The notes under the pieces were generated by a model. That model worked only from the letters and a program-made list of their open reading frames with translations, made no database searches and had not been told where the DNA came from. 64,000 nucleotides of DNA from Clostridium estertheticum (GTDB taxonomy: Bacteria > Bacillota > Clostridia > Clostridiales > Clostridiaceae). The position numbers and the translations under genes are program-made. The stretch lies in contig NZ_CP086239.1 in NCBI RefSeq assembly GCF_026650985.1, positions 124,001-188,000 of the forward strand. Reading direction: 5' to 3'. This document shows, piece by piece, positions 50,624 to 60,801 of the stretch. Numbering within the stretch: the stretch's first letter is position 1; every line of letters starts with the position of its first letter.

Positions 50624-51979
50624 TTGAAAAAAGTAAGAATTGGATCAGGTGCTGGGTATGCAGGGGATAGAATAGAACCAGCTATAGAACTTATGAAAAA
50701 GGGAAATCTTGATTATATTATATTTGAATGTTTAGCTGAACGAACAATAGCAATAGGGCAACAACAAAAATTAAAGGATTCTAGTAAGGGATATAATGAA
50801 TTTTTAGAATACAGAATGAAACAGGTATTGCCGTTATGTAAAGAAAAAAAAATAAAAGTAATAACAAATATGGGGTCTGCAAATCCTATTTCAGCAGCTA
50901 AAGTAGTAAAACGAATCGCAGAGAACTTAGGAATTAAGGGATTAAAAATTGCTGCAGTATTAGGAGATGATATTTTCAGTAACATAGATAAATACATGAA
51001 TTATAAGATACTTGAAACAGGTAAAAATCTAGAATCAATAAAATCGCAAATAATTTCTGCTAATGCGTATATTGGAACACAAGGTATAATAGAGGCTTTA
51101 AATAATGAAGCTGATATTGTAATAACTGGTAGAGTGGCTGACCCTTCACTTACTTTAGCGCCATTAATGTTTGAGTTCGGTTGGGATAAAGAAAATTATA
51201 AGTTATTAGGGAAAGGTACTTTAGCTGGGCACTTATTAGAATGTGGAGGTCAAGTAACTGGAGGTTACTTTGCAGATCCAGGTTATAAGGATGTACCGGA
51301 ATTATGGAACTTAGGATTCCCTATAGCAGAAATATCTGAGAATGGTGAAATAGTTATTACAAAACTTGAAGACGCTGGTGGAATGGTTACTGAGGATACT
51401 TGCAAGGAGCAAATGATATATGAAATACATGATCCATCAAGTTATCTTACTCCCGATGTTATAGCAGATTTCTCACAGGTAAATATAACTGAAATTGAGA
51501 AAAATAAAGTTTTACTAATAGGTGCCGGTGGGAAAGATAAAACTGGTTTATTTAAGACTAGTGTAGGTTACAAGGATTGTTATATTGGTGAGGGTGAAAT
51601 GAGTTATGGTGGTTCAGGTGCTTATGAAAGAGCTAAATTAGCTGGAGAGATAATCAAAAAGAGATTAGAGTATGTGAATGCACATATTGAAGAATTGAAA
51701 ATAGATTTTATTGGAGTAAATTCACTTTACAAAGACTCCCTAAGTGATGCTCTAAACAAAAGTAATAAAAATTTCAATGAAGTAAGACTTAGAGTTGCTG
51801 CAAGAACTTTGAATAAAGCAGATGCTACAATAATAGGAAATGAAGTTGAAGCTCTTTATACAAATGGTCCCGCAGGTGGCGGTGGAGCAAGAAAAGGTGT
51901 TAAAGAGATAGTATCTGTTGCTTCTATATTTGTACCAAGTGACGACATAAATATAAAAGTAATATATGAGGAGGTATAA
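50624..51979 (+). CDS. AtuA-like protein, N-terminal domain (DUF1446)
   Basis: A 451-residue protein starting at TTG 50624 after GGGAGG. KKVRIGSGAGYAGDRIEPAI, then DYIIFECLAERTIA and VKVITNMGSANP-like RIAENL segments are typical of the AtuA/DUF1446 family, known in acyclic terpene use (Atu/Liu) and in several unexplored acid-degradation clusters. The C-terminal part has GGVVTEDT-like GGMVTEDTCKEQ, then GEGEMSYGGSGAYERA and TNGPAGGGGARKG. The biochemical reaction is not established. Its partner domain is a separate small gene 4 nt on; in many species the two are fused. Confidence 0.88.
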   Translation: MKKVRIGSGAGYAGDRIEPAIELMKKGNLDYIIFECLAERTIAIGQQQKLKDSSKGYNEFLEYRMKQVLPLCKEKKIKVITNMGSANPISAAKVVKRIAENLGIKGLKIAAVLGDDIFSNIDKYMNYKILETGKNLESIKSQIISANAYIGTQGIIEALNNEADIVITGRVADPSLTLAPLMFEFGWDKENYKLLGKGTLAGHLLECGGQVTGGYFADPGYKDVPELWNLGFPIAEISENGEIVITKLEDAGGMVTEDTCKEQMIYEIHDPSSYLTPDVIADFSQVNITEIEKNKVLLIGAGGKDKTGLFKTSVGYKDCYIGEGEMSYGGSGAYERAKLAGEIIKKRLEYVNAHIEELKIDFIGVNSLYKDSLSDALNKSNKNFNEVRLRVAARTLNKADATIIGNEVEALYTNGPAGGGGARKGVKEIVSVASIFVPSDDINIKVIYEEV

Positions 51980-51982
51980 AAA

Positions 51983-52288
51983 ATGAAATTAAGAGAGATT
52001 GCACATTCAAGAACAGGTGATAAGGGAAATATTTCAAATATATCTCTTATAGCTTATAAAGCAGAAGATTATGAAATAATTAAAGAAAATGTTACATCAT
52101 ATAAAGTTAAAGAGTGGTTTAAAGATATAGTAAAGGGTGAAGTTATAAGATACGAATTGCCTAATATAGGTGCATTAAACTTTGTTATGTACGATGCGCT
52201 AGGTGGAGGAGTAACAAGAACATTATCACTAGATATGCATGGTAAAAGTTTAAGTTCAGTTTTACTAGATATGGAGATAGAATACTAA
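51983..52288 (+). CDS. AtuA-like C-terminal domain protein
   Basis: A 101-residue protein that corresponds to the C-terminal domain of longer AtuA proteins: LREIAHSRTGDKGNISNISL at the start, and VIRYELPNIGALNFVMYDALGGG. The split from the DUF1446 part is common in Firmicutes. RBS GAGGAGG overlaps the end of the preceding gene, so the two are coupled and probably form one complex. Confidence 0.88.
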   Translation: MKLREIAHSRTGDKGNISNISLIAYKAEDYEIIKENVTSYKVKEWFKDIVKGEVIRYELPNIGALNFVMYDALGGGVTRTLSLDMHGKSLSSVLLDMEIEY

Positions 52289-52312
52289 TTTAACTTAGGG
52301 GATGGTGCATTT

Positions 52313-52966
52313 ATGAATAAGTTAACTACTTCAAAAGAGGCAATAAAAAGGGTGAAAAATGGACAATCTATAATGGTAGGTGGATTTTTAGCAAGTGGGC
52401 ATCCAGAAACATTAGTTAGTAGTCTTGTAGAAACAAAAGTTAAAAATCTAACTATTATTTCTAATGATACAGGAACAACAGAGTGTGCTATTTATAATTT
52501 AATAAAAACAGGTCAGGCTAGTACAATTCTTGCATCTTATATAGGGGCGAACCCGGAAACCGGGAGATTATTAATGACAAAAGAAGCAGAGGTTCAACTG
52601 TTTCCACAAGGTACACTTGCGGAAAAAATACGTGCAGGTGGAGCTGGGATTGGTGGATTTTTAACGGCAGTGGGAGTTGGTACTATAGTTGAGGAAGGAA
52701 AAAGGAAAATAGAAATAGAGGGAATAGAATATTTATTAGAGCTTCCGCTTAAAGCGGATATAGCTTTAATTAAGGCCCATAAAGCAGATGAAAATGGAAA
52801 TCTTACATTTAAAGGTTCTACACGCAACTTTAATGCTATTATGGCAACGGCTGCAGATTATGTAATAGCTGAAGTTGAAGAATATGTAAAATTAGGCGAA
52901 ATCGATCCAAATGATGTTATAGTACCAGGAATATTAGTGGATGCAATAGTAAAGGTTGGTGAATAA
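52313..52966 (+). CDS. atoD: CoA-transferase subunit A (acetoacetate type)
   Basis: Alpha subunit (217 residues) of a family I 3-oxoacid CoA-transferase, moving CoA between acyl-CoA and free acids. SIMVGGFLASGHPETLVSSL near residue 20, NDTGTTECAIY, FPQGTLAEKIRAGGAGIGGF near 100 and YLLELPLKADIALIKAHKAD near 140 are typical and close to the clostridial CtfA pattern. RBS AGGGGATGG. Directly followed by the beta subunit. In this operon it would activate the acid imported by the CitMHS permease, by inference. Confidence 0.93.
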   Translation: MNKLTTSKEAIKRVKNGQSIMVGGFLASGHPETLVSSLVETKVKNLTIISNDTGTTECAIYNLIKTGQASTILASYIGANPETGRLLMTKEAEVQLFPQGTLAEKIRAGGAGIGGFLTAVGVGTIVEEGKRKIEIEGIEYLLELPLKADIALIKAHKADENGNLTFKGSTRNFNAIMATAADYVIAEVEEYVKLGEIDPNDVIVPGILVDAIVKVGE

Positions 52967-52967
52967 A

Positions 52968-53624
52968 ATGGATAAAAGAGAATTTATATCAAAGAGAATT
53001 GCCCAGGAATTTAAAGATGGAGATGTTGTAAATCTTGGAATTGGAATGCCTACAATGGTAGCAAACTATGTTTCTAAGAATATTAATATTACATTACAGT
53101 CTGAGAATGGAATTCTTGGATTAGGACCTAATCCAAAGCAAGGAGAGCTAAATAAAGATGTAACAGATTCAGGGGGAAGACATATAACGGTTACATCAGG
53201 AGCTTCATTTTTTGATAGCGCATATTCTTTTGCTTTAATTAGGGGTGGACATGTTGATATTACGGTTCTTGGAGCATTAGAAGTTGACGAAGAGGGCAAC
53301 CTTGCAAATTGGATGGTTCCAGGAAAGAAAGTGCCTGGTATGGGCGGAGCCATGGATTTGGTTGTGGGTGCAAAGAGAGTTATTTTAGCTATGGAGCATA
53401 TGAACAAAAATGGAGAATCTAAAATATTGAAAAGATGCAAACTACCATTAACCGCAGCGAAAGAAGTAGATACTATTATAACAGATATGGCTGTAATAGA
53501 TGTTATTCAAGGGGAAGGGTTATTGCTTAAAGAAATAGCACTAGGATTAACTGTGGAAGATGTGCTAAATGCTACTGAAGCAGAACTAATTATATCGCCA
53601 AATTTGAAAATGATGGAAGTGTAA
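52968..53624 (+). CDS. atoA: CoA-transferase subunit B (acetoacetate type)
   Basis: Beta subunit (218 residues) carrying the catalytic Glu in SENGILGLGPNP, which forms the covalent CoA thioester. VNLGIGMPTMVANYVS at the start, TVTSGASFFDSAYSFALIRGGHVDITVLGA and GKKVPGMGGAMDLVVGAKRVI confirm the family. The start is placed at ATG 52968, one nucleotide after the alpha stop; a GTG four codons upstream is possible. It ends the operon; a terminator follows about 100 bp later. Confidence 0.93.
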   Translation: MDKREFISKRIAQEFKDGDVVNLGIGMPTMVANYVSKNINITLQSENGILGLGPNPKQGELNKDVTDSGGRHITVTSGASFFDSAYSFALIRGGHVDITVLGALEVDEEGNLANWMVPGKKVPGMGGAMDLVVGAKRVILAMEHMNKNGESKILKRCKLPLTAAKEVDTIITDMAVIDVIQGEGLLLKEIALGLTVEDVLNATEAELIISPNLKMMEV

Positions 53625-53726
53625 AATATTAAAGTCTGTATTGTTAGTTAATAGTAGAGCTTTGGTTATTGAGGAAGCTTTAAATAAATCATAGTTAACC
53701 ATTGAAAATTTAAATCTAGTAGAAGT

Positions 53727-53776
53727 ACTTAAGCAAGCATACATAAATTTGATTTATGTGTGCTTGCTTAAGTTAT
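53727..53776. terminator. Terminator between CoA-transferase operon and sigma-54 activator
   Basis: A 22-bp stem with only G-U or single mismatches (53727-53748 with 53752-53773) and a 3-nt loop, placed between convergent genes. Confidence 0.78.
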
Positions 53777-53853
53777 AACATCTTAAAAACTATCTACTAA
53801 ACAATCAAAAATGATAATCATTTCTAAATTTTCATAAATGGTCATAGATATAA

Positions 53854-55194
53854 TTATTTTAATTTATTATAAAGTGTGGCCAATGAAATGCCTAAAGCTT
53901 TTGCAGCATTCTTTTTACCTTGAACCGTCTCTCCATAAATAAGAATAGCCTTTCTAATCTCGAAAACCTCAGTATCTTTTATAATTTTTTCAAGACTTTT
54001 AAACTTTATAATATTCTTTTTTACACCTTCTGATTGAATTATCTTTGGAAGATTTTCTGGCCTAATGATGAAATCATCAACCATATTTGCTGCAAATTCT
54101 ATAGCATTATTAAGTTCACGGATGTTTCCAGGCCAATCATAATTATAAAGAATATTAAATGCATCTTCAGAAAGTTCAATATTTCTTTTAAATTTACTTG
54201 CCATATCATTTAGAAATTTCTCTACAAGTGGCCTAATATCTTCACGTCTATTCCGTAGTGCAGATATATTTAGTGGAAAAACAACAATTCTATAGTATAA
54301 ATCTTTTCTAAATCTATTTTCTTCTATCATCTTTTCTAAATTTTTATTTGTAGCAGCTATTATTCTTACATTTATAGGTATATCTTTAAGTCCTCCTATG
54401 CGTCTAACAGTATTTTCTTGCAGGGTTCTCAAGATCTTTGCCTGTAAATCATAATTCATTTCACCGATTTCATCTAAAAATAAAGTACCTCCATTTGCCA
54501 ATTCAAAAATCCCTATCTTCCCATTTTTTTTTGCACCAGTAAATGCCCCTTCTTCATATCCAAAAAGCTCACTTTCTAATAAATTACTATCAAAATTGGC
54601 ACAATTGACTGCAACAAAAGAGTGATTTTGTCTACTACTATCCATATGTATTGAATTTGCGTATAGCTCTTTTCCTGTTCCACTTTCACCGGTAATAAGT
54701 ACATTTGAATCATTATGGGAAATCCTTTTTGCTAATTTCTTTGTTTCAAAAGAGTTGCTGTCTACAGATATTATATCATTAAAGCAATATTTAGCTTTTG
54801 CCAAATTTTTTACTTGCTTTTGTAGATTTCTTATCATAATGTTTGATTTATTTAATTGTTCTGTAATGTTATACATTTCTGTCATTTCTGTTAAAATGGA
54901 AATACCTCCGATTGTCTGTGCCTTTTCTATAATTGGAACCATATTTACTATATATTCAATGTCACCCTCTTTTCTAGGAACCCTCAATAATTCTTTACCA
55001 CCTTCTATTACATTCATAAGCCTAGAACCAGGTCTTTTTTCTGATAAAAATTTGCCTATAATTTCATTGCTACTTACCATTGTTATTCTTGTGTATGCGG
55101 GATTTATATATTTTACAATGCCATTACTATCTGCTATGAGGACACCTTCATGTAAGGAATGTAAAATTACCTTTACCCAATTATTTATTTCCAT
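53854..55194 (-). CDS. Sigma-54-dependent transcriptional activator (PAS-AAA+-Fis)
   Basis: Enhancer-binding protein of 446 residues. The start is ATG 55194 with CGGAG upstream (GTG 55203 is an alternative). An N-terminal PAS domain (about 10-120; LHEGVLIADSNGIVKYINPAYTRI) senses a small signal. The AAA+ domain (about 145-375) has Walker A GESGTGKE, the sigma-54 contact loop ESELFGYEEGAFTGAKKNG, Walker B GGTLFLDEIGEM and the arginine-finger region FRKDLYYRIVVFPL. A Fis-type HTH closes the protein (KKNAAKALGISLATLYNKLK). Convergent with, and very probably activating, the two sigma-54 promoters at 49155 and 50561. Confidence 0.94.
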   Translation of the reverse strand: MEINNWVKVILHSLHEGVLIADSNGIVKYINPAYTRITMVSSNEIIGKFLSEKRPGSRLMNVIEGGKELLRVPRKEGDIEYIVNMVPIIEKAQTIGGISILTEMTEMYNITEQLNKSNIMIRNLQKQVKNLAKAKYCFNDIISVDSNSFETKKLAKRISHNDSNVLITGESGTGKELYANSIHMDSSRQNHSFVAVNCANFDSNLLESELFGYEEGAFTGAKKNGKIGIFELANGGTLFLDEIGEMNYDLQAKILRTLQENTVRRIGGLKDIPINVRIIAATNKNLEKMIEENRFRKDLYYRIVVFPLNISALRNRREDIRPLVEKFLNDMASKFKRNIELSEDAFNILYNYDWPGNIRELNNAIEFAANMVDDFIIRPENLPKIIQSEGVKKNIIKFKSLEKIIKDTEVFEIRKAILIYGETVQGKKNAAKALGISLATLYNKLK

Positions 55195-55381
55195 AATATT
55201 CACTCCGTTTCAACTAAATTACCGATAATTTTCGTGTAGAATACCCTCCTTATATTTTAACATATAAACTAGTGAAAACTGCAAATTTAAATGCTTTGGA
55301 GCTTTATATTTAGGGACTTAAAGTTGTACTATAAGGATATAATATATTTTAAATGCAAATAAACTTATAGGCGGTGGTATT

Positions 55382-57430
55382 ATGAACAATCTAGAAAACA
55401 TACCTAATAGATTAATTAATGAAAAGTCTCCATATTTATTACAACATGCCCAAAATCCAGTGGCGTGGTATCCATGGAGTGAAGAGGCTTTTACAAAAGC
55501 AAAAGCGGATGACAAACCTATATTCGTAAGTATCGGCTATTCAACTTGTCATTGGTGTCATGTTATGGAAAAGGAATCATTTGAAAATGAAGAGGTAGCA
55601 GCAATACTAAATAGATATTTTATATCAATAAAGGTTGATCGTGAAGAACGTCCAGATGTAGATAGTATTTATATGTCGGTATGTCAGTCTCTCACTGGTA
55701 GTGGTGGATGGCCCTTAACAATTTTTATGACATCAGATAAAAAACCTTTTTATGCAGGTACCTATTTTCCAAGGGAAAGCATGCGTGGAATGCCAGGGAT
55801 AAAAGACGTACTAATTTCTATTGCGGAGCAGTGGAATGAAAATAAAGAGAGTATTATAGAATCTAGTAAAAAAATAGTGGAGCATATAAAAAAGAATGAT
55901 GTTTTTGTTAAACCTGGAGAAATGGGTGAAGATGAAATACATAATGCATTTAGTAGCTTTGCAAGTGTTTTTGATGATAAGTATGGTGGATTTGGAAGGT
56001 CTCCAAAATTCCCAGCTCCTCACAATTTACAATTTTTATTGAGATATTGGAAAAATTACAATGAGCCTAAGGCATTAGAAATAGTAGAAACAACTTTGGA
56101 AGCAATGTACGCAGGTGGAATTTTTGATCATATTGGTTTTGGATTTTCAAGGTATTCAACAGATCAGAAGTGGTTAGTGCCTCACTTTGAAAAAATGTTA
56201 TATGATAATGCACTTTTAGCGCAAGTATATATTGAAGCTTTTGAAGCCACAGGTAAAAAGTTTTATAAAGAAGTTGCAGATAAAATATTTACTTATATCT
56301 TAAGGGATATGACTTCAAAGGAGGGGGCTTTTTACTCAGCCGAGGATGCAGATAGTGAAGGCATCGAGGGTAAATATTATTTGTTAACGTATGAGGAAGT
56401 AGCTTTAGTTTTATGTGAAGAGCATTATAAAACCTATTGTGAACAATATAATATAACGACGAAAGGTAATTTTGAGGGGCGAAATATTCCAAATCTTATT
56501 GGAAAACAAAGTAGTACTAGTATAGATGAAAAAGTAAATATAAAATTAGAAAAAATGAGGGAGAAACTGTTTGAATATAGAGAGGAGAGAATTCATCCTT
56601 ATAAGGATGATAAAATATTAACTTCATGGAATGGACTTATGATTGCAGCTCTTGCCTATGGTGGAAGAGTTTTTCAAAATAAAAGCTATATAAATGTTGC
56701 AGAAAAGGCTATGAATTTCATATTAAGTAAGATGATTAATGATAAAGGAAGGTTAATGGCTAGATATAGAGATGGTGATGTTGCCAATTTAGGTTATTTA
56801 GACGATTATGCTTTTACGGTTCATGCTTTAATTGAATTATATGAGGTTACTTTTAATGCAGTATATTTAACCAAGGCTATAGAACTTAATGAAAATATGA
56901 TTAAACTGTTTAAAGATGAAAAGCAGGGTGGATTGTTTTTGTATGGAGTTGACGGCGAAGAACTAATTTCAAGGCCTAAAGATATATATGATGGTGCAAT
57001 GCCATCGGGTAATTCAGTTGCTACTTTAAATATGTTAAGACTTGCTAGATTAACGGCTAATACTAAATTAGAAGATGAGGCCGTTTTACAATTTAAAATC
57101 TTTGCGTCAAAGGTTAAAACTATAGAGAGCGCTCATGCTTATTTTATGACAGCATTACTATATAGTACAGTACCAGGAAAGGATATTATAATCTCTGGAG
57201 ATGAGAATTCAGGCGAAACCAAAGCTATGATTAAAGAGATTAATAGCACTTATCTTCCTTTTGCTACAGTAGTATTAAATGCTGGTGATGGAAGTCTAAA
57301 TTCTATTAATTCAGAGTTGGCTGCGCATAAACCTTTGATGGGGAAAACTACTGCTTATATTTGTGAGAATTATACATGCAGGGAACCTATTAATAATCTA
57401 CAAAAATTTTCTGAGTCTATCAATGAGTGA
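55382..57430 (+). CDS. DUF255 thioredoxin-domain protein (YyaL/spermatogenesis-associated type)
   Basis: A 682-residue protein with an N-terminal thioredoxin-like DUF255 domain ([20 protein letters not shown], then [20 protein letters not shown], and [15 protein letters not shown]) and a C-terminal (alpha/alpha)6 barrel like glycoside isomerase/hydrolase folds ([50 protein letters not shown]). The molecular function is not established. Full length, RBS GGCGGTGG. Two N-terminal fragments of the same family lie at 46017 and 48300, so the gene has been copied and partly lost in this region. Confidence 0.92.
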   Translation: MNNLENIPNRLINEKSPYLLQHAQNPVAWYPWSEEAFTKAKADDKPIFVSIGYSTCHWCHVMEKESFENEEVAAILNRYFISIKVDREERPDVDSIYMSVCQSLTGSGGWPLTIFMTSDKKPFYAGTYFPRESMRGMPGIKDVLISIAEQWNENKESIIESSKKIVEHIKKNDVFVKPGEMGEDEIHNAFSSFASVFDDKYGGFGRSPKFPAPHNLQFLLRYWKNYNEPKALEIVETTLEAMYAGGIFDHIGFGFSRYSTDQKWLVPHFEKMLYDNALLAQVYIEAFEATGKKFYKEVADKIFTYILRDMTSKEGAFYSAEDADSEGIEGKYYLLTYEEVALVLCEEHYKTYCEQYNITTKGNFEGRNIPNLIGKQSSTSIDEKVNIKLEKMREKLFEYREERIHPYKDDKILTSWNGLMIAALAYGGRVFQNKSYINVAEKAMNFILSKMINDKGRLMARYRDGDVANLGYLDDYAFTVHALIELYEVTFNAVYLTKAIELNENMIKLFKDEKQGGLFLYGVDGEELISRPKDIYDGAMPSGNSVATLNMLRLARLTANTKLEDEAVLQFKIFASKVKTIESAHAYFMTALLYSTVPGKDIIISGDENSGETKAMIKEINSTYLPFATVVLNAGDGSLNSINSELAAHKPLMGKTTAYICENYTCREPINNLQKFSESINE

Positions 57431-57484
57431 AATATTTAGAAAGAATTAGTAACTATTAATTGTCTATATAAAAATTTAAAAAAA

Positions 57485-57514
57485 TTGACAAATATGTACT
57501 CATAGGGATATAAT
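57485..57514 (+). promoter_or_regulatory. Sigma-A promoter of the argS T-box leader
   Basis: TTGACA (57485-57490), an 18-nt spacer and TATAAT (57509-57514). Transcription would start near 57521, just before the T-box leader. Confidence 0.75.
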
Positions 57515-57539
57515 ATAATGTAGTATCGAGTAAATTTAT

Positions 57540-57840
57540 AATTACTAAATTCAAAGAAGAGGACAGTACTTTCTTATTAATCTTAAAGCGAGTAAGGACA
57601 TAGTGTAAGCCTTATAAGATATAGGAAGTTAAATAGATAGATATTTAACAAAATTGATGATGCATTAATTTTAGGAAAAGAACCTTGGAGAAGCTGCCTG
57701 AACTAGTTAAAAGTAACAATTTTTGACTCTTATAGGGTAAGTCGCTAACTAGCGTTAAAATATTGAGTGGACTTTATAGTCAATCAGAGTGGTACCGCGG
57801 AAATATAACCCGTCTCTTTATTTAGAGATGGGTTTTTTGT
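57540..57840 (+). promoter_or_regulatory. T-box riboswitch controlling argS
   Basis: A leader of about 300 nt with the T-box core AGAGTGGTACCGCGG (57786-57800) that pairs with the uncharged tRNA acceptor end, then an intrinsic terminator (57807-57834 with T-run to 57838). The 5' side has the GAGGACAGTA type stem I opening (about 57558). When tRNA-Arg is uncharged, the antiterminator forms and argS is transcribed. An AGA at about 57620 could be the specifier, but I cannot fold stem I securely. Confidence 0.92.
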
Positions 57841-57964
57841 TATATTACAATATACATGAGTTTTCAAATTAGTGATAATAATTATCATAAGGCGAAATGC
57901 ATAATAGGAGGGATAACAGTTAATAATTGTTATCTAACCTAGAGCAAAACAGGAGGGGAATTTT

Positions 57965-59674
57965 ATGGATTATAAAAAAATAGTTGCGCAGAGGATTAAA
58001 CAATTGGTGGAGCTCGATATAGAAACAATAGAAAATTTAATTGAGATACCACCAAAACCTGAAATGGGAGAGTTTGCTTTTCCATGTTTCCAATTATCTA
58101 AAGTTATGAGAAAAGCACCAAATATGATAGCTAAGGATTTAAAAGAAAAAATAGAAAAAGACGGTTTTGAGAAAATAGAGTGTTTTGGTCCTTATTTAAA
58201 TTTCTTCCTAGACAAAGGGGCGTTTATTAAAAATACAGTAGAAAAAATATTAGATGAGGGAGATAATTATGGTTCATCTAAAGTTGGTGAAGGTAAGAAT
58301 ATAGTAGTAGAATATTCATCACCTAATATTGCAAAACCGTTCCATGTAGGACATTTATTCACTACAGTTATTGGTAACTCATTATATAAAATATTATCTT
58401 TCGAAGGATATAATTGTACTGGAATTAACCATCTTGGAGATTGGGGCACTCAATTCGGTAAACTTATTTATGCTTATAAGAACTGGGTAGATGAGGATGC
58501 TTTAGCTAGCGAGCCGATTAAAGAACTATTAAGAATTTATGTTAAATTCCATGAGGAAGCTGATCTTGACCCAACTCTTAATGAGCAAGCTAAAATGTAC
58601 TTTAAAAAATTAGAAGATGGTTGCGACGAGGAAGTTGAGCTTTGGACTAAATTTCGTGACGTAAGTTTAGTTGAGTTTAAAAAACTTTATGAAACATTAA
58701 ATGTTAAATTTGATTCTTATGCTGGTGAAAGTTTCTATTGTGATAAGATGGATGACATTATTAAGGATATAGATGCAAAGGGATTACTAGTTGAGAGTAA
58801 TGGAGCTAAGGTTGTAATGCTTGATGAATACAATATTCCACCATGCATAATTAAAAAATCAGATGGAGCTACAATTTACGCAACTCGTGATTTAGCAGCA
58901 GCAACATATAGAAAGAAGACTTACGACTTTTATAAAAATATTTATGTAGTTGGAAAAGATCAAGCTCTTCATTTTAAACAAGTCTTTACTACTTTAAAGC
59001 TTATGGGAAATAAATGGGCAGATGATTGTGTGCATGTACCTTTTGGTACAGTAAGATTTGCAGATAAAAAATTATCTACAAGAAAAGGTGATGTTATTTT
59101 CCTAGATGATTTATTAAATCAAGCGGTGGCTAAAACACTTGAAGTAATAAATGAAAAAAACCCTGAACTTGAAAACAAAGAGGATGTAGCTAAAAAAGTA
59201 GGAATAGGTGCTATTGTATTTACTTATTTAAAAAATCATAGAGAAAGAGACATTGTCTTCAATTGGGAAGAAATGCTTAGCTTTGAGGGAGAAACAGGTC
59301 CTTATGTTCAATATACTTATGCAAGAGCAAAAAGTATATTAAGAAAAGTTGAAGAGACTAGCAAAAATAATGAAACTGATGTAGAGCTAGATTACAACAA
59401 ATTGAATTCTAAAGAAGAATTTGAACTTGTGAAGCAGTTAGAAGGTTTCCAAAAATCAATCCTGTTTGCTATTGATAAATTAGAACCATCTATGGTTACA
59501 AGATACGTTATTGATGTAGCTAAAGCTTTTAATAAATTTTACAATCAGTACAATATATCTAATTTGAAAGATGAATCTGATAAAAAAGCGAAAATTAAAA
59601 TGGTAGAAGCTACTTGTCAAGTAATTAAGAACGCATTAGGCCTTATAGGTATAGAAGTCGTAGATAGAATGTAG
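57965..59674 (+). CDS. argS: Arginyl-tRNA synthetase
   Basis: Class I aminoacyl-tRNA synthetase of 569 residues charging tRNA-Arg. The N-terminal Add1 domain covers about 1-110. The HIGH-type motif is [15 protein letters not shown] near residue 120. The KMSKS-like loop reads [13 protein letters not shown] near 365. [31 protein letters not shown] leads into the DALR anticodon-binding domain at the C-terminus. RBS AGGAGGGG. Expression is controlled by the T-box leader. A high arginine demand for cyanophycin may make this sensing notable. Confidence 0.97.
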   Translation: MDYKKIVAQRIKQLVELDIETIENLIEIPPKPEMGEFAFPCFQLSKVMRKAPNMIAKDLKEKIEKDGFEKIECFGPYLNFFLDKGAFIKNTVEKILDEGDNYGSSKVGEGKNIVVEYSSPNIAKPFHVGHLFTTVIGNSLYKILSFEGYNCTGINHLGDWGTQFGKLIYAYKNWVDEDALASEPIKELLRIYVKFHEEADLDPTLNEQAKMYFKKLEDGCDEEVELWTKFRDVSLVEFKKLYETLNVKFDSYAGESFYCDKMDDIIKDIDAKGLLVESNGAKVVMLDEYNIPPCIIKKSDGATIYATRDLAAATYRKKTYDFYKNIYVVGKDQALHFKQVFTTLKLMGNKWADDCVHVPFGTVRFADKKLSTRKGDVIFLDDLLNQAVAKTLEVINEKNPELENKEDVAKKVGIGAIVFTYLKNHRERDIVFNWEEMLSFEGETGPYVQYTYARAKSILRKVEETSKNNETDVELDYNKLNSKEEFELVKQLEGFQKSILFAIDKLEPSMVTRYVIDVAKAFNKFYNQYNISNLKDESDKKAKIKMVEATCQVIKNALGLIGIEVVDRM

Positions 59675-59861
59675 GATTACACACCGGTTATTGAATTCTG
59701 TGTTATTGTAGTAGTTACCTTATTGTAGCATTTGCAATAACGCAAATTTTACTGTATTATTAGATTATAGAAAAATGTAAAACTTGTTTAGAATTACTTA
59801 ACAAATAAAAACACATTTGTTATGATGTATGCTTTTCTTTTTTTATAGATTAGGGGGAACT

Positions 59862-60566
59862 ATGTTCATAAAAGAATATCAAATTAAGGTTATTTTACCA
59901 GACGAAATTTTCAGCAAATACAAGATGGATACTATTGCATATTTGGATATTGAAGCTACGGGTTTTGATCTAGAATATGACAAAATAGTACTAATATCTT
60001 TAGGGTATTACTTAAGCGAAGGTGAATTTAAAATTGTTCAATATTTCGCGGAGTCACCAAGCGAAGAAGTGAATATTTTAAAAGAATTTACGAAAGCTAT
60101 GGGTAAGTTTAAAAGATGGTGTTCCTATAATGGTACAGCATTTGATGAACCTTTCATAATTAGGAAGATGTATAGATATAATTTCGGCTATAGGTTACCA
60201 AGGGATCACATGGATTTGTATAAGTTTATAAGACCATTTCACAAAAGAATGGGAATTAAGAGTTGTAGTTTAAAAAGTGTGGAGCAGTTTATTGGTATCA
60301 AGAGAAAAGATGAAATTAACGGAGCAAAGTGGGTTGAATTGTATAATGAATACCTACTAGAACATGATGAAAAGCTGAAAGGGATTCTTATGCTTCATAA
60401 TTACGAAGATGTTGTAAATTTGCCTGAAATATTTAAGGTAGTTAACGTTATCGATAATGACTTAGATCTATTGAGAAAAGAAAAATTAGCTAAAAAACAA
60501 ATGTCTCTTATGAAGAATAATATAAACACAAAGCAGCCACTAAAAACAGTAAGCAGCAGATTATAA
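59862..60566 (+). CDS. RNase H-like 3'-5' exonuclease family protein (YprB type)
   Basis: A 234-residue DEDDy-type exonuclease-fold protein. Start at ATG 59862, after TTAGGGGGA. Motif I is AYLDIEATGFDLEYDK, motif II is CSYNGTAFDEPFIIRKM, and the last motif is LHNYEDVVNLPEIFK with Tyr and Asp. The catalytic acids are intact, so it may be active on DNA or RNA, but members of the YprB-type group have not been well described. A diverged paralogue lies at 63042. A terminator follows. Confidence 0.82.
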   Translation: MFIKEYQIKVILPDEIFSKYKMDTIAYLDIEATGFDLEYDKIVLISLGYYLSEGEFKIVQYFAESPSEEVNILKEFTKAMGKFKRWCSYNGTAFDEPFIIRKMYRYNFGYRLPRDHMDLYKFIRPFHKRMGIKSCSLKSVEQFIGIKRKDEINGAKWVELYNEYLLEHDEKLKGILMLHNYEDVVNLPEIFKVVNVIDNDLDLLRKEKLAKKQMSLMKNNINTKQPLKTVSSRL

Positions 60567-60606
60567 AAAAAGTGGTATAGTACATTTATGTACTATACCA
60601 CTTTTT
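60566..60606 (+). terminator. Terminator after the first RNase H-like gene
   Basis: AAAAAGTGGTATAGTACA pairs perfectly with TGTACTATACCACTTTTT around a 5-nt loop; A/T runs on both sides would also serve the convergent feo operon. Confidence 0.9.
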
Positions 60607-60621
60607 CATTCGATTTTGTTA

Positions 60622-60774
60622 TCATTTTTTATTAGATGGTTTTACTTCACAACTATGGTTACAGCCTTTACAGCCATTTCCACAGCCACAATCACCATGT
60701 GATTGTTTCTTTATATTAGTATATAAGATATATCCAGCTGCGATAACGATCACACCAACAATAATGAATTCCAC
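60622..60774 (-). CDS. FeoB-associated Cys-rich membrane protein
   Basis: A 50-residue protein from GTG 60774 (AGAGGTGATG upstream). One membrane helix (MEFIIVGVIVIAAGYILYTN) is followed by a cytoplasmic Cys/His cluster (HGDCGCGNGCKGCNHSCE), the pattern of the FeoB-associated Cys-rich protein. It lies 28 bp after feoB, in the place usual for FeoC or this peptide. Likely binds Fe(II) or an Fe-S cluster and assists FeoB; that role is from family knowledge. Confidence 0.85.
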   Translation of the reverse strand: MEFIIVGVIVIAAGYILYTNIKKQSHGDCGCGNGCKGCNHSCEVKPSNKK

Positions 60775-60801
60775 GGCTACATCACCTCTTTATATTTTAT
60801 A

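Noticed and set aside
54755-55228. Plus-strand frame of 157 codons
   Set aside because: Antisense to the PAS and linker part of the sigma-54 activator, whose motifs are unmistakable.
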